DNA of 64,000 bases, taken from positions 1 to 64,000 of IMG/VR virus record IMGVR_UViG_3300008267_000007; one strand, given 5' to 3'. The notes beneath the pieces are model-generated. The model saw only the letters and a program-made list of their open reading frames with translations, did not search any database and was not told the DNA's origin. Shown piece by piece: positions 53,937 through 62,817 of this stretch; the first letter of the stretch is position 1, and the number at the start of each line of letters is the position of its first letter. The position numbers were made by a program, and so were the translations under genes. The DNA comes from a virus.

Positions 53937-54125
53937 ATGGATTACATTATTAATTACCTTATTATAGGGTACTTTATTTCATTAGGTTTCCACTTAATGA
54001 TATACTTTTCACCGGTGCCAGAAAAATTTACTGCTAAAGATGCCCTTAGTACAATGGTTCTTTGGCCTTTAGTTACTTATGGATTTATAAAAGAATTAAT
54101 TAAAAGACATTATGATGGAGAATGA
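53937..54125 (+). CDS. small membrane protein
   Basis: 62 aa with two hydrophobic stretches (residues 4-22, YIINYLIIGYFISLGFHLM, and 37-51) and a basic C-terminus. It overlaps the next gene by 14 bases. Confidence 0.65.
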   Translation: MDYIINYLIIGYFISLGFHLMIYFSPVPEKFTAKDALSTMVLWPLVTYGFIKELIKRHYDGE

Positions 54126-54366
54126 TTTAGAAAAACAACTTATTCCTTATTTGGAACCTATAATTAATCAAACATTAGATATGATTGAGGGAATGTTTAA
54201 TGAAGGAAATTTTGATGAAGGAGAAATAAATGAATTGCTTTATCAACTACAAGATGATTTTGGTGAATATATTAATATGCTATCACCGCAAATTCGTGGT
54301 AGAATCTCAAAGATACACGATAAACTATTAAATTTGGATAATATATATGACTCAAAAGATTTATAG
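54112..54366 (+). CDS. small acidic hypothetical protein
   Basis: 84 aa, acidic and helical (EPIINQTLDMIEGMFNEGNF). Overlaps the next gene by 20 bases. Not recognised. Confidence 0.65.
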   Translation: MMENDLEKQLIPYLEPIINQTLDMIEGMFNEGNFDEGEINELLYQLQDDFGEYINMLSPQIRGRISKIHDKLLNLDNIYDSKDL

Positions 54367-54460
54367 CGTAATATGCGACTCTCTAATAATTCAAAAACTT
54401 ATGACAAGAAGCTTGGCTTTTAGAGAAATGGGTTGTATAATTGAGGAGGGGAAAAGGTAA
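54347..54460 (+). CDS. very small hypothetical peptide
   Basis: 37 aa (MTQKIYSVICDSLIIQKLMT...), overlapping the previous gene's end. No motif. Tentative because of size. Confidence 0.4.
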   Translation: MTQKIYSVICDSLIIQKLMTRSLAFREMGCIIEEGKR

Positions 54461-54478
54461 AACAAAAATGATAGAAAA

Positions 54479-54778
54479 ATGGAAAATGAGAAAAGGGGAG
54501 GGGGGATGATGGAAATAACGTTATACACGTTGGAAATGTGTAACAGATGTAACGAGATAAAAGATGAATTGGATAAAAGAGGTATAAGGTATCAAAATAT
54601 TAACATAAGTAACAATGATAGATTAGGAGATACTTTGGAAGATGTATATAAATGCTCTTCGTACCCTATGGTTCTAAAGAACAATATTATGTTTTTACCT
54701 TATACCTCTTTACCTATTACTCCTAATATTAAAATATATAATTCAATTGCTGAATTAGTACAATTACTTAACAAATAA
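54479..54778 (+). CDS. glutaredoxin/thioredoxin-like protein
   Basis: 99 aa. MEITLYTLEMCNRCNEIKDE (11-30) carries a CxxC at 21-24 within a thioredoxin fold; the cis-Pro site is SSYPMVLKN (60-68). The true start may be ATG 54506 or 54509, which follow an A/G-rich stretch (AGGGGAGGGGGG) like a Shine-Dalgarno sequence, rare in this genome. Redox partner unknown. Confidence 0.75.
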   Translation: MENEKRGGGMMEITLYTLEMCNRCNEIKDELDKRGIRYQNINISNNDRLGDTLEDVYKCSSYPMVLKNNIMFLPYTSLPITPNIKIYNSIAELVQLLNK

Positions 54779-54784
54779 AATAAA

Positions 54785-54958
54785 ATGAGATATAAACAAT
54801 TAGTTTCGGACAAATTAGAACAATTAGACAACAGTTTTCAACAATTAGCTTATTTAATTAATACTCAAGACATATATCAAGCTAAGGATTTTATGGATAA
54901 AATGAGAGAGAAAATAGCTGATATTCAAACACTTATTAACACTAATACTGAAGATTAA
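54785..54958 (+). CDS. small helical hypothetical protein
   Basis: 57 aa (MRYKQLVSDKLEQLDNSFQQ...), predicted coiled coil. Starts 6 bases after the glutaredoxin-like gene and ends one base before the HD-domain gene, so it is coupled with it. Not recognised. Confidence 0.6.
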   Translation: MRYKQLVSDKLEQLDNSFQQLAYLINTQDIYQAKDFMDKMREKIADIQTLINTNTED

Positions 54959-54959
54959 T

Positions 54960-55721
54960 ATGGAAGTTAAATTAACAGCACAACAAATATCTGAGAATTG
55001 GGATATTTTAATGTCTAGAATAGATTCTTATATTGCTGAACCAAGATGTACTCAATTAAAAGAATTTTATTCTAAATTTCAAGAACGTATTATAATGATG
55101 CCTGCTTCTTATAAGAAAGAATACCATAACGCATTCCCAGGGGGGTACGTTGATCATGTTATAAGAGTTATAGATGGTGCCCTTAAATTAAATAAAGTTT
55201 GGAAGGATATGGGAGTAGATGACTCTACTTATACTATTGAAGAATTAGTATTTTCAGCTTTAAACCATGATTTAGGTAAAATAGGAGATGAAGAAAATGA
55301 ATCTTATATCCCTCAGACTGACCAATGGAGGAAAGATAAATTAGGAGAAGATTATATGTTTAATGAGAAATTAGCTTTTGCTTCTGTTCCTGATAGATCA
55401 CTATTTACACTTCAGTCATATGGCATTAAATATACTTTTAATGAAATGGTTGCCATCCAGACACATGATGGAATTTATGATGAGGGAAATAAAAAATATT
55501 TTATGTCGTTCACCCCAGGACAAAAACCAAGAACATCTTTACCTTTTATTTTACATCAAGCTGATTTAATGGCTTCACGTATTGAATTTGAGAAAGAATG
55601 GTTACCTAAATTAGGTAAAGATAAAAAAGTAGAAGTAAAAGCTCCTGCTAAATATTCTTCTAAAACACCTACTTTATCTAATGCTAATGCACCTTTTGCT
55701 AATCTTTTAAATAATTTATAA
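54960..55721 (+). CDS. HD-domain phosphohydrolase
   Basis: 253 aa. Metal-ligand motifs: H66 in GGYVDHVIRV (61-70), HD in ALNHDLGKIGD (100-110), His/Asp in QTHDGIY (near 164-170) and LHQADLMASRIEFE (near 201-214). The domain fits HD nucleotidases or phosphodiesterases that act on nucleotides; substrate unknown. The 40 C-terminal residues are low-complexity (KAPAKYSSKTPTLSNANAPF). I recall similar genes next to late sigma genes in T4-like phages. Confidence 0.85.
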   Translation: MEVKLTAQQISENWDILMSRIDSYIAEPRCTQLKEFYSKFQERIIMMPASYKKEYHNAFPGGYVDHVIRVIDGALKLNKVWKDMGVDDSTYTIEELVFSALNHDLGKIGDEENESYIPQTDQWRKDKLGEDYMFNEKLAFASVPDRSLFTLQSYGIKYTFNEMVAIQTHDGIYDEGNKKYFMSFTPGQKPRTSLPFILHQADLMASRIEFEKEWLPKLGKDKKVEVKAPAKYSSKTPTLSNANAPFANLLNNL

Positions 55722-55723
55722 AA

Positions 55724-56002
55724 ATGGAATTAATTTATATTAATTTAGGAGTAATTATATTAGGAGTTATAACCTATGTAATTTGGAATCTGCTTAAAAA
55801 AGTAGAAAAACTTGAAAATCAAATTACAGTTCAAGAAAAATATATTTTAGAATTTTATGACTTAATTAAACAATCTGAGTTTAAAATTAAAGAAATAGAC
55901 AACAAACAATTATTTCAATCAGATGATGAAGTAGGTTTTTTCTTTACTAATTTAAAAACTATCCAAGAAGCACTTTCGGATTATATAAAATTTATAAAAT
56001 AG
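55724..56002 (+). CDS. small membrane-anchored coiled-coil protein
   Basis: 92 aa. One hydrophobic segment at 5-22 (YINLGVIILGVITYVIWNLL), then a coiled coil (KKVEKLENQITVQEKYILEF). Two bases after the HD gene. Not recognised; could be a spanin-like or scaffold-linked protein, unproven. Confidence 0.65.
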   Translation: MELIYINLGVIILGVITYVIWNLLKKVEKLENQITVQEKYILEFYDLIKQSEFKIKEIDNKQLFQSDDEVGFFFTNLKTIQEALSDYIKFIK

Positions 56003-56003
56003 T

Positions 56004-56804
56004 ATGGAAGTAGATTTAAATATAAAAAATGTATTGCTAGTACCCCAGGAAGAAACTGGGGTACAATTTACAAAGAAAGGAACAGTCCGAAAAAGAAAAC
56101 CTAAAGAAAAGAAACAATACTTTACTCAAGATACTGAAGATGCTATTATTGAGTATTTAGCTGAAACTGATCCTATAAAAAGGAATAAAATATACAATGA
56201 ACGTATTGATTATAGTTTTCATAAATTAACTGAAAATATAATTCATACTTTTAAATTTTATTATACTGAAGTAGAAACTATATCTGAACTTCAACATGAA
56301 GTAACATCATTTTTACTTGAAAAACTTCATTTATATAATCAATCAAAAGGGAAAGCTTTTTCATATTTTGGTACAATTGCTAAAAGGTATCTTATTTTAT
56401 ATAATAATAAGAATTATGAGAAGTTAAAAAATAAAGCTGAAGTTGAAGCTATAGATGAAGACCAAACTATTGTTTTAAATATAATAAATAATTCAAAAGA
56501 AGCAGATGATGTTTTAATGGGTGAAAGTTATTTTATAGATAAATTTATAACTTATACTGATGCTCATTTATTTAAAATATTCCCTGATTGTGAAGATGCT
56601 AAAACTGCAGATGCTATTATTCAGCTATTTAAACATAGAGAGAATTTAGATATTTTTAATAAGAAAGGAATTTACATTTATATTAGAGAGCAAACAGATC
56701 AAGATACTCCTCAAATTACTAAAGTAATTAAATCTCTTAAAAAAGTTCATTATAGATTATTACAACAATACTTAGATTATGGATACGTTAATTTAAATTA
56801 TTAA
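56004..56804 (+). CDS. 55: late-transcription sigma factor (gp55 type)
   Basis: 266 aa. IIEYLAETDPIKRNKIYNER (48-67), KLTENIIHTFKFYYTEVE (74-91), then GKAFSYFGTIAKRYLILYNN (near 117-136), the clear signature of T4 gp55-type sigma proteins (FSYFxTIAKxYLI). T4 gp55 is 185 aa; this one has an N-terminal basic extension (KKGTVRKRKPKEKKQY) and a longer C-terminus. It would pair with host core polymerase and the gp45-type clamp to read late promoters. Confidence 0.9.
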   Translation: MEVDLNIKNVLLVPQEETGVQFTKKGTVRKRKPKEKKQYFTQDTEDAIIEYLAETDPIKRNKIYNERIDYSFHKLTENIIHTFKFYYTEVETISELQHEVTSFLLEKLHLYNQSKGKAFSYFGTIAKRYLILYNNKNYEKLKNKAEVEAIDEDQTIVLNIINNSKEADDVLMGESYFIDKFITYTDAHLFKIFPDCEDAKTADAIIQLFKHRENLDIFNKKGIYIYIREQTDQDTPQITKVIKSLKKVHYRLLQQYLDYGYVNLNY

Positions 56805-56820
56805 AAATTATAAAATTCCA

Positions 56821-56828
56821 TATTTATA
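56821..56828 (+). promoter_or_regulatory. candidate late promoter box TATTTATA
   Basis: TATTTATA 13 bases before the 56842 gene, the first gene of the structural module and directly after the gp55-type gene. Confidence 0.45.
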
Positions 56829-56841
56829 ATAAAAACATATT

Positions 56842-57207
56842 ATGGATTTCAACTCAGTAGTATTATTTGGTAAAAAAACATTTGCCGATTTATTAAAAGA
56901 GATACACTCAAATTCTTCTAATAAGGAAAAACAAATAAAAGAAATGATTGAGCAATTAAAACCGTTTATCACCTCCGCAGGTGATGCGGTTATTATTGTC
57001 CCATTAATTAAGGATTATTTAGATGTATCAGTGAAAAATGATGATTTATTAATCAAAATGGCAGGTATTGTTCAAAGATCTATGAATACTAAAAATGGAG
57101 AAGATGAAGGATTTTTATCTGAAGGTGAAAAAGAACAACTTTTTCAATCCATTAAAGAATTAGATGAACAAGCAAAACAAGTAGCAGTAAAAGAATTAAA
57201 TGAGTAG
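56842..57207 (+). CDS. hypothetical protein of the structural module
   Basis: 121 aa, helical and acidic (KEIHSNSSNKEKQIKEMIEQ). It is first in a run of coupled late genes and its 3' end overlaps the next gene by 8 bases. A virion or assembly role is inferred from location only. Confidence 0.65.
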   Translation: MDFNSVVLFGKKTFADLLKEIHSNSSNKEKQIKEMIEQLKPFITSAGDAVIIVPLIKDYLDVSVKNDDLLIKMAGIVQRSMNTKNGEDEGFLSEGEKEQLFQSIKELDEQAKQVAVKELNE

Positions 57208-58051
57208 TTTATATCCTAGTTTACAGGGTGCCATATCTAACATAGCTCAAGGTAAAGGGAATAAAGGTCAAAGTTTATTTTTTTTCGCTCGAGTTAATGA
57301 TATTTTATTATCTGTTAATACTAATACTAAAGATTTCTTTAAAGATGGAGGAGGTTGGGCTGGATTAGGTTCAATTAAATTTACTCCCACAGGTACTACA
57401 CCTGATGAAGGTAAACCTACTAAATTAATAGCTAAACCCTTATTTAATAATATTTCTAAATATCCTATTTTAAATGAATTAGTACTTATATTAAGTGCTC
57501 CTTCTTATGGATTAAATGAGGATCCTCAAGCTCAAACCTTTTATTATCTAACTACAGTAGGATTGTGGAATAGTGTTCATCATAACGCTTTTCCTGATAT
57601 ATCAACGTATAAAGGTGGTGAACTAAATTTTGGCCGTACATTTACCGAAAAAGAAGATATACGCAGTTTATTACCTGAAGAAGGAGATATATTATTAGAA
57701 GGTAGATGGGGTAATTCAATTAGATTTTCTTCTACTACTAAACAAAAGCAGCCTAATAATCCTTGGAGTTCACAAGGAGAAATAGGGATGCCTATTACTA
57801 TCATAAGAAATAACCAATCTAATATAGATATAAACCCTGACCCTTGGGTCCCAGTTTATGAAGATCCTAATAATGATGGATCATCAATCTACTTATGTGC
57901 TGGACAGGATATACCTTTAGAATTAGCTTCTAAAAATTTACAATCGTTTGGAGTAACAGTAGGTGCAGCCTTTAACAGTTCACTTCAGATTCCTGATCCT
58001 AAATTCCCATCACCTGACGTTTCACCTAAACAAGCAGATAATCTTAGATAA
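57200..58051 (+). CDS. probable baseplate/tail structural protein
   Basis: 283 aa, Gly/Pro/Asn-rich. GDILLEGRWGNSIRFSSTTK (near 160-179), PWSSQGEIGMPITIIRNNQ and EDPNNDGSSIYLCAGQDIPL are motifs I have seen in baseplate-hub-region proteins of T4-like phages. No enzymatic motif (no lysozyme Glu/Asp pair). Position two genes before the wedge genes supports the call. Confidence 0.7.
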   Translation: MSSLYPSLQGAISNIAQGKGNKGQSLFFFARVNDILLSVNTNTKDFFKDGGGWAGLGSIKFTPTGTTPDEGKPTKLIAKPLFNNISKYPILNELVLILSAPSYGLNEDPQAQTFYYLTTVGLWNSVHHNAFPDISTYKGGELNFGRTFTEKEDIRSLLPEEGDILLEGRWGNSIRFSSTTKQKQPNNPWSSQGEIGMPITIIRNNQSNIDINPDPWVPVYEDPNNDGSSIYLCAGQDIPLELASKNLQSFGVTVGAAFNSSLQIPDPKFPSPDVSPKQADNLR

Positions 58052-58053
58052 CT

Positions 58054-58485
58054 ATGTCACTATATAAACCCGAATTCCCTTATTTGGGAGACCATATAAT
58101 AATCAATTCAGGTAGAGTTACTCTTAATTCTAAGGATGATTCTATATTTCTATTTGCTAAAGAGGCAATTGGTTTTTCTTCTGCAGGAGTAATTAACTTT
58201 GATTGTGATGATACTTTAACTATTAATGCTCCACTAATTCACTTAGGATTAGAAAGTGATGTTGATAAGTTACAATCTGCAATAAAAGGAGATAATTTAG
58301 TGTACTTACTAGATAGATTATTATCTTCTTTACAGGATTTAGGAACAGGATTAAGTTATGCTATTGATAGCAATGGGATAGAAATCCCATCAGTATCTGT
58401 ACCAGGAGAAAATATACAAAGTGATGCAACTAATTTACTAACCTTATTAGAGGGAATTAAATCTGATAAAACCTTTTTAATATAA
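58054..58485 (+). CDS. probable baseplate/tail structural protein
   Basis: 143 aa. DHIIINSGRVTLNSKDDSIF (13-32) and GVINFDCDDTLTINAPLIHL (45-64) repeat a strand pattern typical of beta-helical spike or hub proteins. It starts two bases after the previous gene. Its stop overlaps the next ATG by one base. Confidence 0.65.
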   Translation: MSLYKPEFPYLGDHIIINSGRVTLNSKDDSIFLFAKEAIGFSSAGVINFDCDDTLTINAPLIHLGLESDVDKLQSAIKGDNLVYLLDRLLSSLQDLGTGLSYAIDSNGIEIPSVSVPGENIQSDATNLLTLLEGIKSDKTFLI

Positions 58486-59975
58486 TGGCCGTACCTAAAG
58501 GATTATCTAGAATACTAAATGATGTGGCACCTAAAAGAATTAATAAGGTATCACAACAAATTATAAAAATTTTATTTAAAATTAATAGTGTTTTAAGTGA
58601 AATTAATTCTATTGACTTTTGTAATCCCTTAGGATACATTTTAACTAAAGCTTTACCTCCTGGAGGATTTTTAGAAGGTAAACTTTTAAAATATGGTAAA
58701 GATGCTTTAGATTTTGTAAACAATTTAGGAGATAAATTAAATCCTCTAAGATTAGAAAGCGAAACTATTACATCAGATGATACTCCTGAGAAAATAGCAG
58801 CTAAAGATGCAGCTTATAAAACCCGAATTCAATCCTACCAAGCATCTATTGAGGAAATAAGATTATCTCTAGAAGACATCATCCCTCCAGATGATTTAAT
58901 TGAAATTATCCCTGGTGGGGAGGGTTTAGCAAAAACTATCCAATCTATAAATTTAGCTTTAGTAGCTACTAGTGATGCTATAGATCCTACTACTGATATT
59001 GTGAATAAGATCACTATATTAAAATCATTTGCTAGAAAATTAAGTCCTTTTTTATCCCCAATTAACATAGCTACTTTAGCTTTAGGGGGGCAAGAAGCTG
59101 AAATTAATAAGAAGTTAGCTGGTATTATTCAACCTGAAAGGTTTAGAGAAAGTGTCGGTTTTTTAGTTAATCAAGTTAAAGCCATTGATAAAGCTATCGT
59201 ACAAATACAAGCTACAGTAAAACTTATTAATACAATTTTAAAAGTCATCAATGTATTAATTAAAATTTATAAATTTGTAGTTAAAATATTAACTAAACTC
59301 CAAACCCCACTAGCTGTAGGAGGTGGGGGATCTCCAGTTATATCACAAACTAATGCTGTAGTCAATACCCAATCTGACAGAATTTCTAAAACTAATCAAA
59401 TTACTGACGATTTACAAAAAATAATTAGTCAAATAACTACATTTTTAAGTGGTACTATTCTACTGAATATGAGAAGGATAAGAAGGGAAATATTAAGGCT
59501 ATTAAAGGGTCTTGATATTCTATATAAAAATCTCCAAGAGTGTGGGTATACTAACAATGATGATGCCCTTTTAAAAGCAGTACAAGGTAGTATTACTTCA
59601 TTAAAAAATAACTTAATTACTTTAGAAGAATTATTCCCTACATTAGGTAATAGAGCTAATTTACCTTCTTTATATAATGGGTACACAATTGATATTATAA
59701 AAGAGGAAGTAGCAGATGAAGGAATTACTTTATTAAGAAGGAGAGTAGTAGTAGCAGATCAAAGAGGAGTTATCCAATATGAAGGTACACCTACTTATGC
59801 TCCAGATGATCAAGTACTATTAAAAGAGGGGCAATATTATGTAAATAAGCAAGATCAAATTAGTACTAGTGATGAAGGTAATGATTCACCTACAGATCAA
59901 GAAGTAATAGATATAGTATCATTAACAGGATTGGATCCTAATAATACTATTGTGGGTTCTGTAACACCTGATTAA
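58485..59975 (+). CDS. hypothetical structural protein
   Basis: 496 aa, mostly helical with long hydrophobic stretches (IIKILFKINSVLSEINSIDF; VLIKIYKFVVKILTKL near 254-269) and a C-terminal beta-type segment with YAPDDQVLLKEGQYYVNKQD. Not a tape-measure length. Probably a virion protein by position; function not recognised. Confidence 0.65.
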   Translation: MAVPKGLSRILNDVAPKRINKVSQQIIKILFKINSVLSEINSIDFCNPLGYILTKALPPGGFLEGKLLKYGKDALDFVNNLGDKLNPLRLESETITSDDTPEKIAAKDAAYKTRIQSYQASIEEIRLSLEDIIPPDDLIEIIPGGEGLAKTIQSINLALVATSDAIDPTTDIVNKITILKSFARKLSPFLSPINIATLALGGQEAEINKKLAGIIQPERFRESVGFLVNQVKAIDKAIVQIQATVKLINTILKVINVLIKIYKFVVKILTKLQTPLAVGGGGSPVISQTNAVVNTQSDRISKTNQITDDLQKIISQITTFLSGTILLNMRRIRREILRLLKGLDILYKNLQECGYTNNDDALLKAVQGSITSLKNNLITLEELFPTLGNRANLPSLYNGYTIDIIKEEVADEGITLLRRRVVVADQRGVIQYEGTPTYAPDDQVLLKEGQYYVNKQDQISTSDEGNDSPTDQEVIDIVSLTGLDPNNTIVGSVTPD

Positions 59976-59994
59976 AATAAGTTTTAATATTAAA

Positions 59995-60002
59995 TATTTA
60001 TA
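59995..60002 (+). promoter_or_regulatory. candidate late promoter box TATTTATA
   Basis: TATTTATA only 3 bases before the 60006 ATG. If real, the mRNA would be almost leaderless, so this copy could be a chance match. Confidence 0.3.
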
Positions 60003-60005
60003 AAC

Positions 60006-60491
60006 ATGAATTTAGACGCTTTTAGAAAAGTAATTAGAGAAGAAGTAAAAAAGGCTATTCAAGAAGAAATGAGAGAAGTTCTACTTGAAGCAGTTAAATC
60101 TGCTAGTAACCCTAAACCTTTAACCCAACAATATGCTCGTACTGAAGAGCCAACAAAACCCAAATTCTCAGAAGTAATTGCTGAACAACGATACACAGCA
60201 CCAAAACCTCTACCTTCAACCGGTAATCCCATGTTAGACATCTTAAATGAAACTGCTCAAGCAGGTGAATGGAGAACTTTAAATGGTGGTGACTATAATG
60301 CTTCAGATGCTGTAAGTTGGGCTGGAGGTATGCCAGGTATGGCAGGCGGATCAAATACTCCTGTAGTAGCATCAGTAGATGAAATGATTAAATCTCAAGG
60401 TCCAGTACGTGATATAAATGATGTACATATAGATGTTGTACCTGATTTTACTAAATTAATGGGTGCTTTAAAAGAAAAAGGTAGTTTATAA
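60006..60491 (+). CDS. hypothetical protein upstream of baseplate wedge genes
   Basis: 161 aa. A charged helical N-terminus (REEVKKAIQEEMREVLLEAV), then a Gly/Met-rich loop (WAGGMPGMAGGSNTPVV near 105-121). It shares the stop/start overlap (TAATG) with the gp25-type gene. Structural role inferred from position. Confidence 0.65.
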   Translation: MNLDAFRKVIREEVKKAIQEEMREVLLEAVKSASNPKPLTQQYARTEEPTKPKFSEVIAEQRYTAPKPLPSTGNPMLDILNETAQAGEWRTLNGGDYNASDAVSWAGGMPGMAGGSNTPVVASVDEMIKSQGPVRDINDVHIDVVPDFTKLMGALKEKGSL

Positions 60492-60904
60492 TGGCTTATA
60501 ATATAGTAAATATTAATCCTTTAGATCTATCTCCTAGTAAGGGGGTAGGAATCCAAGTACCTTTTAATGGTCCTACTGGATTAAATATTACTTATACTAC
60601 AAAAGAAGCTACTAAATCTAATATATTCAATTTTTTCCTTACAGGGAGAAGAGAGAGAGTAATGAACCCTACATTTGGTTCTGGTATTAGAGAACAATTA
60701 TTTGAACAGATTACTCAAGGTACTGTTCAAAATATAGAAGATATAATAAAATTTGGATTAAATGATTATTTTCCCCAAATAACAGTAAATAATTTGACAG
60801 TTAAAACGTCACCTGATCAAAATATAATTCAAGTTTATTTTAGTTATTCTATAAATAATACTAACATACAAGACGAAATTTTAATAAATTTCAATAATGG
60901 CTAA
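60491..60904 (+). CDS. 25: baseplate wedge protein, gp25/GPW type
   Basis: 137 aa against 132 in T4. FFLTGRRERVMNPTFGSGIR (48-67) and EQLFEQITQGTVQNIEDIIK are the gp25 core motifs (RRERVMNPxFG). In T4 gp25 has a sheath-initiating role in the baseplate wedge. It precedes gp6, as in contractile-tail operons, and overlaps it by 8 bases. Confidence 0.92.
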   Translation: MAYNIVNINPLDLSPSKGVGIQVPFNGPTGLNITYTTKEATKSNIFNFFLTGRRERVMNPTFGSGIREQLFEQITQGTVQNIEDIIKFGLNDYFPQITVNNLTVKTSPDQNIIQVYFSYSINNTNIQDEILINFNNG

Positions 60905-62777
60905 TACAAAGACAGTACAATACTTAAATCGCGATTTTGATAGTTTAAAAGCACAGTTAGTTAACTTTGCTAAAATATATTATCCCAACACTTATAATGA
61001 TTTTACTGAGGCATCACCTGGTATGATGCTTATAGAAATGGCTTCATATGTGGGAGATGTTATGTCTTTCTATATTGATAATCAAATTCAAGAAAATTTT
61101 CTACAATTTGCTAAACAAAGAAAAAACTTATTAGCCTTAGCATATAATTTTGGATATCGCCCTAAAGTAACAAGTGCTGCTTCAACTGTAGTTAGTGTTT
61201 ATCAAGTAGTACCATCTACTATGGTATCTGGTAGAGTTGAACCTGACTTTAATTATACTCTAATTTTAGAAGAAGGAACACAACTTCAATCAAGTCTAGA
61301 CTCATCTATATCATTTTACATAGATGAAAGAGTTGATTTTTCAACTGCAGAAACTTCCTCAGATACTGAAATTTCGGTATATTCTACTGATATAGATGGT
61401 AGACCTAATCTTTATTTACTTAAGAAACAGGTAAAAGCTACATCAGGAACCCTAACTTCGACAACATTTACATTTGGTAACCCTGAGCGTTATCCTACCG
61501 TGACTCTTAATGATAGTAACATACTAAACATATTAAGTGTAACCGATTCTGATAATAATTTGTGGTATGAAGTACCATATTTAGCACAAGATACAATATT
61601 TGAATCTACAGCTAATATTGCTTCAAATGATCCTAATTTATCCCAATACAACGACACAACACCTTATTTACTTAAATTAAAAAAAGTACCTAGAAGATTT
61701 GTATCTCGTTTTAAATCTAACAATTCCTTAGAACTTCAATTTGGGCCTGGTATATCAACCGGGGCAGATGAAGAAATTATTCCTAATTCTGATAATATAG
61801 GTTTAGGTTTACCTTATGGGGTTAACAAAATGAATACTGCTTGGGATCCTTCAAACTTTTTATATACTCAAACTTATGGAATTTCTCCTTCGAATACTAC
61901 TTTAACAGTAAATTATTTAAAGGGAGGAGGGGCAGTATCAAATACTCCTTCTAATACACTAACTAACAAAATTGGTGGTACAGTATCTTTTTCTAGTAGT
62001 AATAGAGATGGTGGGTTATCAACAACAGTTCTAAATTCACTTGCTTTCACAAATGAAAATGCAGCTGTGGGTGGGGGAGATGGAGATACAAATGAAGATA
62101 TTCGTTTAAATACTTTAGCTACTTACCCAACTCAATTAAGAGCTATAACTAAAGATGACTATATAATTAGAACCCTATCTTTACCTTCTAAGTTTGGTTT
62201 AGTTTCTAAGGCTTATGTTAATCAAGATTCAAGTATAGATGTTAATTTTAGAACAGGTTTACTTGCTACTCAAAACCCAAATGCTATATCATTATATATC
62301 CTATCTAAAGATAGTAATGGAAACCTAGCAGCACCTAGTCCTGCTCTTAAAGAAAATGTAAAAACTTACTTATCCGAATTTCGAATGATAACGGATGCAG
62401 TAAACATCAAAGAGGCTTTTATTATTAATATAGGAGTAAATTTTGATATAATAGTTAGACCTAACTATAATAATAAATTAGTATTAAATAATTGCTTAAC
62501 TACACTACAATCATTCTTTAATATTGATAAATGGCAAATCAATCAACCAATCATATTCTCAGATATTTATAGTTTACTAGATCAAGTAGAGGGGGTACAA
62601 ACTGTACAAAAAGTAGATATTATTAATAAAGCTGGAACTACCTCAGGATACTCACAATTTTCTTACGATATTAAAGGAGCTACTATTAATAATATTTTAT
62701 ATCCTTCTTTAGATCCTAGTGTTTTTGAAGTTAAAAATTTAACAACTGATCTTCAAGGTAGGGTAGTAACTTTATAA
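60897..62777 (+). CDS. 6: baseplate wedge protein, gp6 type
   Basis: 626 aa, T4 gp6 is 660. N-terminal YLNRDFDSLKAQLVNFAKIY (9-28), SPGMMLIEMASYVGDVMSFY (41-60) and NLLALAYNFGYRP are the gp6/GpJ core. Later: VEGVQTVQKVDI and a DSIYSLLDQ-type segment. It forms the wedge ring that links the hub to the tail fibres. Confidence 0.92.
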   Translation: MANTKTVQYLNRDFDSLKAQLVNFAKIYYPNTYNDFTEASPGMMLIEMASYVGDVMSFYIDNQIQENFLQFAKQRKNLLALAYNFGYRPKVTSAASTVVSVYQVVPSTMVSGRVEPDFNYTLILEEGTQLQSSLDSSISFYIDERVDFSTAETSSDTEISVYSTDIDGRPNLYLLKKQVKATSGTLTSTTFTFGNPERYPTVTLNDSNILNILSVTDSDNNLWYEVPYLAQDTIFESTANIASNDPNLSQYNDTTPYLLKLKKVPRRFVSRFKSNNSLELQFGPGISTGADEEIIPNSDNIGLGLPYGVNKMNTAWDPSNFLYTQTYGISPSNTTLTVNYLKGGGAVSNTPSNTLTNKIGGTVSFSSSNRDGGLSTTVLNSLAFTNENAAVGGGDGDTNEDIRLNTLATYPTQLRAITKDDYIIRTLSLPSKFGLVSKAYVNQDSSIDVNFRTGLLATQNPNAISLYILSKDSNGNLAAPSPALKENVKTYLSEFRMITDAVNIKEAFIINIGVNFDIIVRPNYNNKLVLNNCLTTLQSFFNIDKWQINQPIIFSDIYSLLDQVEGVQTVQKVDIINKAGTTSGYSQFSYDIKGATINNILYPSLDPSVFEVKNLTTDLQGRVVTL

Positions 62778-62794
62778 AAGATATTTCTAATGTA

Positions 62795-62802
62795 TATTTA
62801 TG
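62795..62802 (+). promoter_or_regulatory. candidate late promoter box TATTTATG
   Basis: TATTTATG 15 bases before ATG 62818, one mismatch to the TATTTATA box of other structural genes. Confidence 0.35.
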
Positions 62803-62817
62803 TTATATATTAGATTT

